A DNA stretch of 64,000 bases from Bradyrhizobium diazoefficiens (GTDB lineage Bacteria > Pseudomonadota > Alphaproteobacteria > Rhizobiales > Xanthobacteraceae): positions 7,375,001-7,439,000 of the forward strand of contig NZ_CP067100.1 of NCBI RefSeq assembly GCF_016616235.1, written 5' to 3'. The notes below the pieces were generated by a model. The model ran no database searches, was not told where the DNA came from, and saw only the letters and a program-made list of their open reading frames with translations. How positions within the stretch are numbered: the stretch's first letter is position 1; the number at the start of each line of letters is the position of its first letter. A program made the position numbers and the translations under genes. Shown in pieces: positions 17,507 to 25,654 of the stretch.

Positions 17507-18802
17507 TCAATGGCCGGCCATCGCGGGTATTTCGCCCGGCACCATGTCGCCCGGCACGGCGTCGCTGGGACCCAGCTCGTGCTCAGGCCCGAGCTCGCCT
17601 TCCCATTTCGCCACAACCGAGGTCGCGAGCGTGTTGCCGATCACGTTGGTGGCGCTGCGGCCCATGTCGAGGAAGGTGTCGATGCCCATGATCATGAGCA
17701 GGCCCGCCTCCGGGATGCCGAACTGCGACAGCGTCGAGGCGATCACCACGAGGGAGGCGCGCGGCACGCCGGCGACGCCCTTCGAGGTGATCATCAACGT
17801 CGCCAGCATCGCGAGCTGGGTGCCGAGCGGCATGTCGATGTGATAGCTCTGCGCGATGAAGATGCTGGCAAAGGTGCAGTACATCATCGTGCCGTCGAGA
17901 TTGAAGGAATAGCCGAGCGGCAGCACGAAGCTCGAAATCCGCGACGAGGCGCCGAACTTGTTCAGCCCCTCCAGCGTCTTCGGGTAGGCCGCTTCCGAGC
18001 TCGCGGTCGAGAACGCGATCATCAGCGGCTCGCGGATCAGCTTCAAGAGATGGCTGTAACGCGGCCCGATCACGATGAAGCCGACGATGACCAGGATGCC
18101 CCACAGGATCGCGAGCGAGAGATAGAAGCCGCCCATGAAAACGATGAGCTTCCACAGCACGCCGAGACCGTTCTTGGCAACGGTGGCGGTGATGGCGGCC
18201 CACACCGCGAGCGGCGCGAACAGCATCACATAGCTCGTCACCTTGAGCATGATGTGGGCGACGTCGTCGATCATCGCCAGGATCGGCTTGGAGCGCTCCG
18301 GCATCGAGCCCATCGCCACCGAGAAGAACACGGCGAAGATCACGATCTGGAGGATCTCGTTCTGCGCCATGGCGTCCGCGATCGAGGTCGGGATCAGATG
18401 GGTGAGGAATTTCTCGATCGAGAAGGCCGAAACCGGCAGGCCGGTCGATTGCCCTGCCGCGGGCAGCGTGCCCGGGAAGTTCGCGCCGGGCTGGAGCAGA
18501 TTGACCATCACGAGACCGAGCAGCAGCGAGACGAAGGAGGCGCTGATGAACCAGCCCATGGTCTTGGCGAAGATGCGGCCGAGCTTCGAGCCGGAGCCCA
18601 TATGGGCGATGCCGCCGACCAGGGTCGCGAACACCAGCGGCGCGATGATCATCTTGATCAGGCGCAGGAACATCATGGCAATCAGGTTGATGGAGGAAGC
18701 CCAGTCGGCGCGCGTATCGGGCAGGAAGTTGAAGATCGCCGCCCCCATGATGATGCCCAGCACCATCGCCGCCAGAATGTATTGCGTAAACCTGTTCGAC
18801 AT
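17507..18802 (-). CDS. Dicarboxylate/amino acid:cation symporter (DAACS family)
   Basis: This 431-residue secondary transporter couples uptake of C4-dicarboxylates or acidic amino acids to sodium or protons. It has about eight membrane helices, the re-entrant loop serine motif (FSTASSEAAYPKTLE) and the NMDGT-like motif as FNLDGTMMY, followed by TSKGVAGVPRASLVV, all typical of GltP/DctA proteins. The serine motif reads SSEAAYP rather than the SSESALP I expect in rhizobial DctA, so I do not assign dctA. It is followed closely by a GltI-like binding protein, an unusual pairing that suggests glutamate or aspartate as the cargo. Confidence 0.85.
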   Translation of the reverse strand: MSNRFTQYILAAMVLGIIMGAAIFNFLPDTRADWASSINLIAMMFLRLIKMIIAPLVFATLVGGIAHMGSGSKLGRIFAKTMGWFISASFVSLLLGLVMVNLLQPGANFPGTLPAAGQSTGLPVSAFSIEKFLTHLIPTSIADAMAQNEILQIVIFAVFFSVAMGSMPERSKPILAMIDDVAHIMLKVTSYVMLFAPLAVWAAITATVAKNGLGVLWKLIVFMGGFYLSLAILWGILVIVGFIVIGPRYSHLLKLIREPLMIAFSTASSEAAYPKTLEGLNKFGASSRISSFVLPLGYSFNLDGTMMYCTFASIFIAQSYHIDMPLGTQLAMLATLMITSKGVAGVPRASLVVIASTLSQFGIPEAGLLMIMGIDTFLDMGRSATNVIGNTLATSVVAKWEGELGPEHELGPSDAVPGDMVPGEIPAMAGH

Positions 18803-19013
18803 TGCTTACCCCCACGTACACCGGCGCTTCATGATGTCGCAGATAAGACGGCGAAGCAACACGCTTTGCGTGTGGTCGCGTTGGCCGGATGTTCCCGTTG
18901 TGAAATGGAAGGCCGCGATCTAGCCTTCATGCAGCGCACAACGCATGCGGCCTGCACGTCTTCTTTGCGGCGGCTGCATCAATAATCGTCAGGAAAGCGG
19001 AGAGGACAACGTC

Positions 19014-20015
19014 ATGAGCGGCAGCGTCAATCGCCAGGTTCTTCTGGTGGAAAAGCCCAGCGGCAAGCTCGGCCCCGAGCATTTCGGGATGGTTGAGGCT
19101 GCGATACCGGAGCCGAAGGACGGCGAAGCCTTGCTGCGCGTGCGTTACATCTCGCTCGACGCGGCCAACCGGGCCTGGATGCACGGCGCGACCTATCGTT
19201 CCGCGGTCGAGGCCAACAGCGTGATGGCCGGCGGCGGCATCGCCGAGGTGGTCAGCTCGAAGGCGGCGGAGCTCGCGCCCGGCGACATCGTGTTCGGCGA
19301 CACCGGCTGGCAGGAGTTTGCCGCAGTGCCGGCGAAGCATCTGACCAAGATGCCGAAGCTGGAACCGATGACGCATCTGCTCAGCGTATTCGGCATCGCC
19401 GGCCTCACCGCGTATTTCGGCCTGCTGGAGATCGGCAGGCCCAAGGAGGGCGAGACGGTCGTGGTCTCGGCAGCCGCAGGCTCGGTCGGCTCGATCGTCG
19501 GGCAGATCGCCAAGATCAAGGGGTGCCGCGTGATCGGTATCGCCGGCGGCGCCGACAAGTGCAACTGGCTGACCTCCGAGCTCGGCTTCGATGCCGCGGT
19601 CGACTACAAGAACGGCGCGGTGTTCAAGGCCCTGCGCGCCGCAGCGCCCAATGGCATCGACGTCTATTTCGACAATGTCGGCGGGGACATTCTGGAGGCG
19701 TGCCTGCCGCAGATGAACAATTACGGCCGCATCGCCTGCTGCGGCGCGATCTCGCAATATGACGGCGCGCCTTCCGCCCACGGGCCGCGTGGCGTGCCCG
19801 GCCTGATCGTGGTGAAGCGGCTCGTCATGCAGGGCTTCATCGTGATGGACTACATGAAGGACAGCCACCGCGCGCTCACCGACCTCCAGGACTGGGTGAA
19901 ATCCGGCAGACTGAAGGTGCAGGAGGACATCATCGACGGTTTGGAGAACACGCCGAAGGCGCTGATCGGATTGCTTGCGGGCGAGAACCGCGGCAAGCGG
20001 ATGGTCAGGCTCTGA
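19014..20015 (+). CDS. NADP-dependent medium-chain oxidoreductase (zinc-independent, Curd/LTB4DH type)
   Basis: This 333-residue enzyme belongs to the zinc-free medium-chain dehydrogenase/reductase branch that reduces activated C=C bonds with NADPH. The nucleotide loop is VVVSAAAGSVGSIVGQIAK, followed by GCRVIGIAGGADKC, and YFDNVGGDILEACLP is the family signature strand. It lacks the zinc-binding cysteines of alcohol dehydrogenases. The ATG at 19014 follows GGAGAGGA by about seven bases, so the longer open frame upstream is not used. It appears monocistronic. Confidence 0.85.
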   Translation: MSGSVNRQVLLVEKPSGKLGPEHFGMVEAAIPEPKDGEALLRVRYISLDAANRAWMHGATYRSAVEANSVMAGGGIAEVVSSKAAELAPGDIVFGDTGWQEFAAVPAKHLTKMPKLEPMTHLLSVFGIAGLTAYFGLLEIGRPKEGETVVVSAAAGSVGSIVGQIAKIKGCRVIGIAGGADKCNWLTSELGFDAAVDYKNGAVFKALRAAAPNGIDVYFDNVGGDILEACLPQMNNYGRIACCGAISQYDGAPSAHGPRGVPGLIVVKRLVMQGFIVMDYMKDSHRALTDLQDWVKSGRLKVQEDIIDGLENTPKALIGLLAGENRGKRMVRL

Positions 20016-20248
20016 CGTGGTTGCGTCGCAACCAGCCGAGCATAATCTCCTTGCGATAGAGGGCGAGGAACGGGGCTGCGTGAAGCGCTGCGTCTGATGC
20101 CCGAATAGCCAAGCCGGCGCGGTTTGGCTATGATTCGCAGCTGGCCGTTTCGGACACGCGCAAGACGTGCGTCCGGAAGCCGGCTTCGGGATGCCGCGCC
20201 GCACCGATAATTCTGCTGGCGGGGAGGCCGGAGCACATTAGTCCACCC

Positions 20249-20273
20249 CTAGATAGTAGGTATACTATCAATC
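20249..20273 (+). promoter_or_regulatory. Candidate MarR operator, copy 1 (monooxygenase promoter)
   Basis: A 25-bp element begins CTAGAT, contains the central GTATACT and ends TCAATC. Inside it GATAGTA and TACTATC form a perfect seven-base dyad around four bases. It matches 21 of 25 positions with the element at 22752-22776 in front of gentisate dioxygenase and the isomerase. It sits 14 bases before the monooxygenase start, so a bound repressor would block transcription or initiation. Confidence 0.7.
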
Positions 20274-20286
20274 AGGGAGGAAGACG

Positions 20287-21426
20287 TTGCGGATCGCGGT
20301 GATCGGCGGGGGGCCCGGTGGGCTTTACTTCGCCTATCTCTGGAAGAAGCGTCACCCCGAGGATCAAGTCGACCTGTTCGAACAGAACCCGGCCGACGCG
20401 ACCTGGGGCTTCGGCGTCGTGTTCTCCGACCAGGCCCTGGAATTCCTACGCGCCGACGACCCCGAAACGGTCGACGCGATCGCGCCGCATATGGAGAGCT
20501 GGGAGAACATCACGCTGAACCTGCGCGGCGATCACGTCGCCATCGACGGGGTCGGCTTCTCCTCGATCGGCCGGCTCGAGCTGCTGCGGTTCCTGCAGCA
20601 GCGCGCGCTGGAGGTTGGCGTCACGCCGCGCTTCGACACGCAGATCCATGCGGTCGACCAGCTCAACGGCCACGACCTGATCGTCGCGGCCGACGGGCTG
20701 AACTCGCTGGTGCGCCGCGCCTATGAGGGCGATTTCGGCACCTCGCTGTCCTACTCCTCCAACAAATTCGTCTGGTACGGCACCTCGAAGCGCTTCGATA
20801 CGCTGTCGCAGACCTTCGTGAAGACCGACCGCGGCGCTTTCAATGCGCACCATTACCGCTACTCGCCGAACATGAGCACCTTCCTGGTCGAATGCGACCA
20901 CGCCACCTGGCAGGCCTACGGCTTCGCCTACAAGGACGTCGAACAATCCAAGGGCGTCTGCGAAGAGGTGTTTGCCGACACGCTCGGCGGACACTGCCTC
21001 GTCTCCAACAAGTCGGTCTGGCGCAATTTCCCCTGGGTCTGGAACGAGCACTGGTCGTTCAAGAACATGGTGCTGCTCGGCGATGCACTGCATTCGGCGC
21101 ACTTCTCGATCGGCTCTGGCACGCGGCTCGCGATCGAGGACGCCATCGCGCTGGTCAAGGCGCTGGAATCCGATGCGCACCTCTCGACGGCGCTGCACCG
21201 CTACCAGGCCGCGCGCAAGCCGGTGGTGCAGAAGCTCGTCGACGCCGCGCGCACCAGCGCCTTCTGGTACGAGCATTTCGCCCAGCACATGCAGCTCGAC
21301 CTGATGGATTTTGCCTACAGCTACATCACCCGCTCCGGCCGCATCGACGATTCCCGGCTTCGTGCGATGTCGCCGGCCTTCATGGCGCGCTACGAGTCCG
21401 CCAAGAACGGCGGAACCCCGGCATGA
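20287..21426 (+). CDS. FAD-dependent aryl-CoA monooxygenase (salicylyl-CoA/aminobenzoyl-CoA hydroxylase type)
   Basis: This 379-residue flavoprotein has the dinucleotide motif GGGPGGLYFAY at its N-terminus, an acidic strand end LFEQNPA, and the late flavin motif GDALHSAHFSIGSGTRLAIED. The AHFSIGSGT form is characteristic, to my knowledge, of hydroxylases acting on CoA-bound salicylate or 2-aminobenzoate rather than on free acids. The start is a TTG at 20287 placed seven bases after GGGAGG, a strong ribosome site, so the rare codon is likely real. Next to gentisate dioxygenase it probably makes a gentisyl-CoA or gentisate precursor by 5- or 6-hydroxylation. A ligase remnant follows with overlapping ATGA. 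Confidence 0.8.
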   Translation: MRIAVIGGGPGGLYFAYLWKKRHPEDQVDLFEQNPADATWGFGVVFSDQALEFLRADDPETVDAIAPHMESWENITLNLRGDHVAIDGVGFSSIGRLELLRFLQQRALEVGVTPRFDTQIHAVDQLNGHDLIVAADGLNSLVRRAYEGDFGTSLSYSSNKFVWYGTSKRFDTLSQTFVKTDRGAFNAHHYRYSPNMSTFLVECDHATWQAYGFAYKDVEQSKGVCEEVFADTLGGHCLVSNKSVWRNFPWVWNEHWSFKNMVLLGDALHSAHFSIGSGTRLAIEDAIALVKALESDAHLSTALHRYQAARKPVVQKLVDAARTSAFWYEHFAQHMQLDLMDFAYSYITRSGRIDDSRLRAMSPAFMARYESAKNGGTPA

Positions 21427-21570
21427 GCAACGAGATTCGGGATCAGGTGCCCGCCGACATCATGGGCGCGCGCGAAATAGGGCTTTGCCGTTCCGGAAGT
21501 CTACAACGCCAGCCGCGTGCTGTTCGACAATCCAGGCAAAGGCCGCGGCGACAAGCTCGCGCTGATGTGG
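21423..21570 (+). pseudogene. Remnant of an aryl-CoA ligase (AMP-binding) gene, frameshifted and truncated
   Basis: The sequence starts with an ATG overlapping the monooxygenase stop (ATGA), the arrangement of a translationally coupled next gene. It reads MSNEIRDQVPADIMGAREIG, then continues after a +1 frame change as FAVPEVYNASRVLFDN and GKGRGDKLALMW. That is the N-terminus expected of benzoate-CoA-ligase-family enzymes (compare SYNAVTWLLDRNVEEGRGNK in the ligase at 50555-52096). After about 21570 the sequence runs into the end of the convergent MarR gene and all remaining domains are missing. The gene is therefore a decayed 5' end of the ligase that once fed the monooxygenase. Confidence 0.75.
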
Positions 21571-21578
21571 CACCCCCC

Positions 21579-22091
21579 TCATCCCGCCTTCCCCAGATGC
21601 TCCAGCGCATCCTCGGCACGCAGCGGCACCCGTGAGGCCTCGTTGTTGAGATCGACGAGCTGCGCCAGCAGGTCCATCAGCGTCTTGCGGTCCGCGGGCT
21701 TCAGCGGCTCCAGCATGCGCGCTTGGGCGCGCTCAACGGCAGGGATGATCTCGCGCAGGATCGCAGCGCCTGACCTCGTCAGATAGAGCAGCTTGATCCG
21801 CTTGTCCTCCGGCGCGGGCTTGCGCTCGACGAAATCCTTGGCCTGCAGCCGCTCGATGACGCTGCCGAGCGTGGAGCGGTCGAACGCGATCACCGCCGAC
21901 AGCCGCGTCGCGTCGATGCCGGGATGGGTGTGGATCGCGATCAGTGCCGCGTATTGCACCGGCGTGAGATCGAACGCCTTGCACTCTTCCATGAAGATCG
22001 AGACCGCGATCTGCTGCATGCGCCGGAACAGATAGCCCGGCGCGGCATAGACCGCATCGATCGTGATCGGAGGAAGAGGCTTACTCGGCAT
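21579..22091 (-). CDS. MarR family transcriptional regulator
   Basis: This 170-residue regulator has the winged helix-turn-helix of MarR proteins: CKAFDLTPVQYAALIAIHTH, then the recognition helix region RLSAVIAFDRSTLGSVIERL and the wing KPAPEDKRIKLLYLT. Such regulators are usually released by small aromatic or aryl-CoA ligands. The start at 22091 overlaps the end of the isomerase gene by 11 bases, so both are in one transcript read from the promoter near 22730. Two copies of a matching 25-bp near-palindrome lie in the two promoters of this cluster (20249-20273, 22752-22776) and are its likely targets. Confidence 0.85.
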   Translation of the reverse strand: MPSKPLPPITIDAVYAAPGYLFRRMQQIAVSIFMEECKAFDLTPVQYAALIAIHTHPGIDATRLSAVIAFDRSTLGSVIERLQAKDFVERKPAPEDKRIKLLYLTRSGAAILREIIPAVERAQARMLEPLKPADRKTLMDLLAQLVDLNNEASRVPLRAEDALEHLGKAG

Positions 22092-22713
22092 CGGGCTGCT
22101 TCTCCGGTGCAGCATCGGCGAAGGCCGGCAGCGCCTTGGCGGCGGCTTCCGCCTTGAGCAGACGCGGATAGGCTGAGACGTCGACCTTGAAGCGGCGCGC
22201 GTTGGCGAGCTGCGGCACGAGGCAGAGATCGGCGAGCGTCGGCGCATCGCCGAAGCAGAATGGGCCGCGCTCGTCCCGGATCAGCGTCTCGCAGGCCGAC
22301 AGCCCTTCGCGATTGACCCACGCGGCCCAGTCCTGGACTTTCTCCTCGGCAAGACCAAGCTCGCGCAGCCGTGCCAGCACCTTCAAATTCTGCACCGGAT
22401 GGGTGTCGCAGGCGATCGCCAGCGCGAACGCCCGCACCTTGGCACGGCGCAGCGGATCGTTCGGCAGCAGCGGCGGATTTGGTTGCGTTTCGTCGAGCCA
22501 TTCGATGATCGCAACCGATTGGGTCAGCACTGCACCCGCATCATCCTCCAGCGCCGGCACCAGGCCTTGCGGGTTGATGGCGAGATAGGTGGGCGCGCAT
22601 TGCTCGCCCTTGCGCAGATGATGCGGCAGGTGCTCGGCGCCGAGGCCCTTCAGATTCAGCGCGATCCGCACGCGATAGGCCGCACTGGAGCGGAAATAGC
22701 CGTGCAGCTTCAT
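22081..22713 (-). CDS. maiA: Maleylacetoacetate/maleylpyruvate isomerase, zeta-class GST
   Basis: This 210-residue zeta-class glutathione transferase isomerises the cis double bond of maleylpyruvate (gentisate route) or maleylacetoacetate (tyrosine route). The catalytic start YFRSSAAYRVRIALNLK contains the paired serines 9 and 10. NPQGLVPALEDD gives the glutathione cis-proline loop and QSVAIIEWLDE the glutathione glutamate/serine region. A GGGAGG site favours ATG 22713 over 22716. It is divergent from gentisate dioxygenase across 87 bases and overlaps the MarR gene. The neighbouring dioxygenase makes maleylpyruvate the natural substrate here. A fumarylpyruvate hydrolase is not in the window. 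Confidence 0.85.
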   Translation of the reverse strand: MKLHGYFRSSAAYRVRIALNLKGLGAEHLPHHLRKGEQCAPTYLAINPQGLVPALEDDAGAVLTQSVAIIEWLDETQPNPPLLPNDPLRRAKVRAFALAIACDTHPVQNLKVLARLRELGLAEEKVQDWAAWVNREGLSACETLIRDERGPFCFGDAPTLADLCLVPQLANARRFKVDVSAYPRLLKAEAAAKALPAFADAAPEKQPDAE

Positions 22714-22751
22714 CATAGCCTCCCTCATCTTGTTCGCGACGTTGACGCTAC

Positions 22752-22776
22752 CTAGATTGTCAGTATACTGTCAATC
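22752..22776. promoter_or_regulatory. Candidate MarR operator, copy 2 (isomerase/dioxygenase divergent promoter)
   Basis: A 25-bp near-palindrome begins CTAGAT, contains central GTATACT and ends TCAATC, like the site at 20249-20273. It lies midway between the divergent isomerase (start 22713) and gentisate dioxygenase (start 22801). One bound dimer could therefore repress both directions, including the MarR gene itself. Confidence 0.7.
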
Positions 22777-22800
22777 TACAAAACGAACGGGAGCTGCGCC

Positions 22801-23841
22801 ATGGAAGCCGTGACCAAGACGCCGGAACGCGAGGCGTTCTACAGGAAGATCGACGGCGAGAACCTCACCGCGCTGTGGACGGTGATGGGCGATTTGATCA
22901 CGCCGGAGCCGAAGAGCGCCTGCCGGCCGCACCTGTGGAAGTTCGATGTCATTCGCGACTACATGACGGAAGCCGGCCGATTGATTACCGCCAAGGAAGC
23001 CGAGCGGCGCGTGCTGGTGCTGGAGAACCCGGGTCTGCGCGGCCAATCGAAGATCACGACCTCGCTCTATGCCGGCGTGCAGATGGTGGTGCCCGGCGAC
23101 GTCGCGCCCGCGCACCGGCACAGCCAGTCGGCGCTGCGCTTCGTGCTTGAGGGCAAGGGCGCCCATACCGCGGTCGACGGCGAGCGCACCGCGATGGCGC
23201 CTGGCGACTTCATCATCACGCCGTCGATGACCTGGCACGATCATTCCAACGAGACGGATGAGCCGATGTTCTGGCTCGACGGGCTCGACATTCCCCTGGT
23301 GCAGTTCTTCGACTGCTCCTTCGCGGAAGGCTCCAAGAACGACCAGCAGAAGATCACAAAACCCGCCGGCGACAGCTTTGCCCGCTACGGCCACAATCTG
23401 CTGCCGGTCGACGTCAAGCGGAGCTCGAAGACCTCGCCGATCTTCAGCTATCCCTATGCCTACACCCGCGAGGCGCTGGAGAAAGCTCGCGCGAGCCAGG
23501 AGTGGGATGCCTGTCACGGGCTGAAGCTGAAGTTCAGCAACCCCGAGACCGGCGATTTCGCGATGCCGACCATCGGCACCTTCATCCAGCTTCTGCCCAA
23601 GGGATTCACGACGGCGCGCTATCGTGCGACCGACGCCACCGTGTTCTGTCCCATCGAGGGCCGCGGCCGCAGCCGGATCGGCGATGCCGTTTTCGAATGG
23701 GGCCCGCGCGACCTGTTCGTGGTGCCGAGCTGGCAATGGGTGACGCACGAGGCCGATGACGACGCCGTGCTGTTCAGCTTCTCGGACCGCCCGGTGCAGC
23801 AGAAGCTGGATTTGTTCAGGGAAGATCGCGGCAACGCGTGA
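22801..23841 (+). CDS. gtdA: Gentisate 1,2-dioxygenase
   Basis: This 346-residue bicupin enzyme opens the ring of gentisate with Fe(II) and oxygen to give maleylpyruvate. The N-terminal cupin shows H105 and H107 in PAHRHSQSALRFVLEGKG with further histidines 145 and 147 in TWHDHSN, the expected iron site. The C-terminal cupin is present (RYRATDATVFCPIEGRGRS and VVPSWQWVTHEADDDAV). The length is normal for the family. It is divergent from the isomerase and shares the MarR-type operator. Together with the monooxygenase and isomerase it forms the lower part of a gentisate pathway. Confidence 0.9.
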   Translation: MEAVTKTPEREAFYRKIDGENLTALWTVMGDLITPEPKSACRPHLWKFDVIRDYMTEAGRLITAKEAERRVLVLENPGLRGQSKITTSLYAGVQMVVPGDVAPAHRHSQSALRFVLEGKGAHTAVDGERTAMAPGDFIITPSMTWHDHSNETDEPMFWLDGLDIPLVQFFDCSFAEGSKNDQQKITKPAGDSFARYGHNLLPVDVKRSSKTSPIFSYPYAYTREALEKARASQEWDACHGLKLKFSNPETGDFAMPTIGTFIQLLPKGFTTARYRATDATVFCPIEGRGRSRIGDAVFEWGPRDLFVVPSWQWVTHEADDDAVLFSFSDRPVQQKLDLFREDRGNA

Positions 23842-23867
23842 TCTGGAGTTCGCGCCTCACATCGGTA

Positions 23868-24000
23868 TCGTCCCTGCGAAAGCAGGGACCCATAACCCCA
23901 GGGAGACGTTTGGCGAAGACCCTTTGCTATTTAGCCGGTACGACGGCCGTCCATCCTCGATAGATCACGCGGTATGGGTCCCTGCTTTCGCAGGGACGAC
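23868..24000. repeat. Dispersed palindromic intergenic repeat, family C copy 1
   Basis: Arms TCGTCCCTGCGAAAGCAGGG and CCCTGCTTTCGCAGGGACGA bound a 133-base element whose middle contains GTTTGGCGAAGAC. The element at 41535-41677 shares that middle motif and the right arm pattern. It separates the convergent gentisate dioxygenase and ABC permease genes and could also end transcription. Confidence 0.8.
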
Positions 24001-24008
24001 AGCGGAGT

Positions 24009-24827
24009 TTACCGCCAGTGCAATAATTTGACCTCCAGCCAGCCGATCACCTTCCCCACCGCAAGCCCGAACACCGACAGGATCACCACGCCGGCGAGCA
24101 GCTGGTCGGTCTGCATCAGATTGCCGGCCTGGAGCACGAACGCGCCGATGCCGTATTGGGCGCCGATCATCTCAGCGCTGACGACGAGGAGCAGCGCGAC
24201 CGAGGCCGTGATGCGGAAGCCGGCGAGGATCGCGGGCAGCGCGCCGGGCCAGATCACCTTGCGCACGATGGTGGCGAAGGGAACGTTGAAACTCTGCGCC
24301 ATGCGGATGAGGTTGCGCGGCACCGCATCGACGCCGCTATAGACCGAGATCGCGGTCGAGAAGAAGACGCCGAGCGCAATGGTGGCGATCTTCGGCTCTT
24401 CGCCGATGCCGAGCCAGAGGATCAACAGCGGCAGCAGCGCGATCTTCGGGATCGGGAACAACGCGGAGATGAAGGTGATGCCGACGCTGCGCGCAAGCCT
24501 GGATAGGCCGATGGCAAAGCCGACGGCGACGCCGGCCGCTGTCCCGAGCAGCCAGCCGACGCCGATGCGCAAGAGCGAGGCCGAAAGATGCTGCCAGAGC
24601 GCGCCCGAGATCGCGAGCTGATAGATCGCGCGCACGATGGCGGACGGCGCCGGCAGGAACAGCGGATTGACCAGGCCAGCGCTGCCGGCCGCCTGCCAGA
24701 TCGCGATGACGAGCCCGAGCGCGATCCAGCCGCCGAAGCGGCTCGAGGCCGGCACGAAGCCGGCGCCGCGGAAGCCAACGGGTCGCGTTGCTTGGTCCTC
24801 CACGGGCTTACCCGCGCGATCAAGCAT
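24009..24827 (-). CDS. ABC transporter permease, SsuC/TauC type
   Basis: This 272-residue inner membrane permease has about six membrane helices and the coupling-loop pattern AQSFNVPFATIVRKVIWPGA ahead of LPAILAGFRITAS. The ATG at 24827 overlaps the ATPase stop by eight bases and has GAGG seven bases upstream, so it is preferred to the ATG at 24848. It completes the second NMT1-type importer of the window, with the ATPase (24820-25593) and binding protein (25655-26659). The cargo is unknown. Confidence 0.85.
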   Translation of the reverse strand: MLDRAGKPVEDQATRPVGFRGAGFVPASSRFGGWIALGLVIAIWQAAGSAGLVNPLFLPAPSAIVRAIYQLAISGALWQHLSASLLRIGVGWLLGTAAGVAVGFAIGLSRLARSVGITFISALFPIPKIALLPLLILWLGIGEEPKIATIALGVFFSTAISVYSGVDAVPRNLIRMAQSFNVPFATIVRKVIWPGALPAILAGFRITASVALLLVVSAEMIGAQYGIGAFVLQAGNLMQTDQLLAGVVILSVFGLAVGKVIGWLEVKLLHWR

Positions 24828-25593
24828 GCTGCACCTCGCGCTCGGCATCGATCGCCTCGTTGCGGATCAGCGACCAGATCTGGTTCTGAAGCGCCAGCAG
24901 CTTTTCGCGCTCAGCGGTTTCGCCGCGCGCAGCGCGGGTCATCGGCACCGTCACGACCTCACGGATGCGGCACGGCCGGCGCGACAGCACCACGATTCGG
25001 TCGGCGAGCCGCGCCGCCTCTTCGAGGTTATGCGTGACATAGACCGCGCCCATGCCGCCATCTGCGAGCAGGCGAACGAAGTCTTCCATCAAGAGCTCGC
25101 GCGTCTGCGAATCCAGCGCCGAGAGCGGCTCGTCCATCAGCAGGATCGCAGGCCTGACCGCAAGCGCGCGCGAAATGCCGACGCGCTGGCGCATGCCGCC
25201 GGAAAGCTGCTTTGGATACGTCTTGCGAAAATCGGTGAGGCCGGTGCGGCGTAGGGCGTCCTCGACCAGCGCGCGGCGCTGCGTCGCCGAGAGCTCGGTG
25301 TGCAATAGCGGGAATTCGACATTCTCCTCAACTGTCGCCCACGGCAGCAGCGCAAAGTCCTGGAACACAAAAGTGAGCGGATTGAGACTGTCCGCCGGCG
25401 CCACGCCGCGCAGCTCGGGTGCGCCGGAGGTGGGCTGCAACAAGCCGCCGAGGATCGACAGCAGCGTGCTCTTGCCGCAACCGGAGGGCCCGACGATCGC
25501 CACCACCTCGCCGGCGCCGACGGTGAAGGAGACGTCGTCGAGCACGGCGAGATCGCCGAAGCGGTGGATGATGTGGTTGGCGATCAGGTCCAT
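24820..25593 (-). CDS. ABC transporter ATP-binding protein, SsuB/TauB type
   Basis: This 257-residue ATPase has Walker A GPSGCGKST near residue 34, the signature LSGGMRQR, and Walker B AILLMDEPLSALD, all intact. The switch histidine is in VYVTHNLEEA. It powers the importer formed with the overlapping permease gene downstream and the binding-protein gene upstream on the same strand. Confidence 0.88.
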   Translation of the reverse strand: MDLIANHIIHRFGDLAVLDDVSFTVGAGEVVAIVGPSGCGKSTLLSILGGLLQPTSGAPELRGVAPADSLNPLTFVFQDFALLPWATVEENVEFPLLHTELSATQRRALVEDALRRTGLTDFRKTYPKQLSGGMRQRVGISRALAVRPAILLMDEPLSALDSQTRELLMEDFVRLLADGGMGAVYVTHNLEEAARLADRIVVLSRRPCRIREVVTVPMTRAARGETAEREKLLALQNQIWSLIRNEAIDAEREVQHA

Positions 25594-25654
25594 GAGACGA
25601 TCTTGCGTTCACCTTCCCCTGGAGGGGGCGGATAGCTCGCTGCGAGAGTCAGCA

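Noticed and set aside
18859..18873. ACACGC/GCGTGT hairpin upstream of the symporter as an operator
   Set aside because: The three-base loop and short arms are common by chance in GC-rich DNA and nothing else supports a function.
16622..18985. 787-residue plus-strand open frame across the symporter and binding-protein genes
   Set aside because: It is antisense to two well-supported genes and has low-complexity His/Arg/Asp composition typical of shadow frames.
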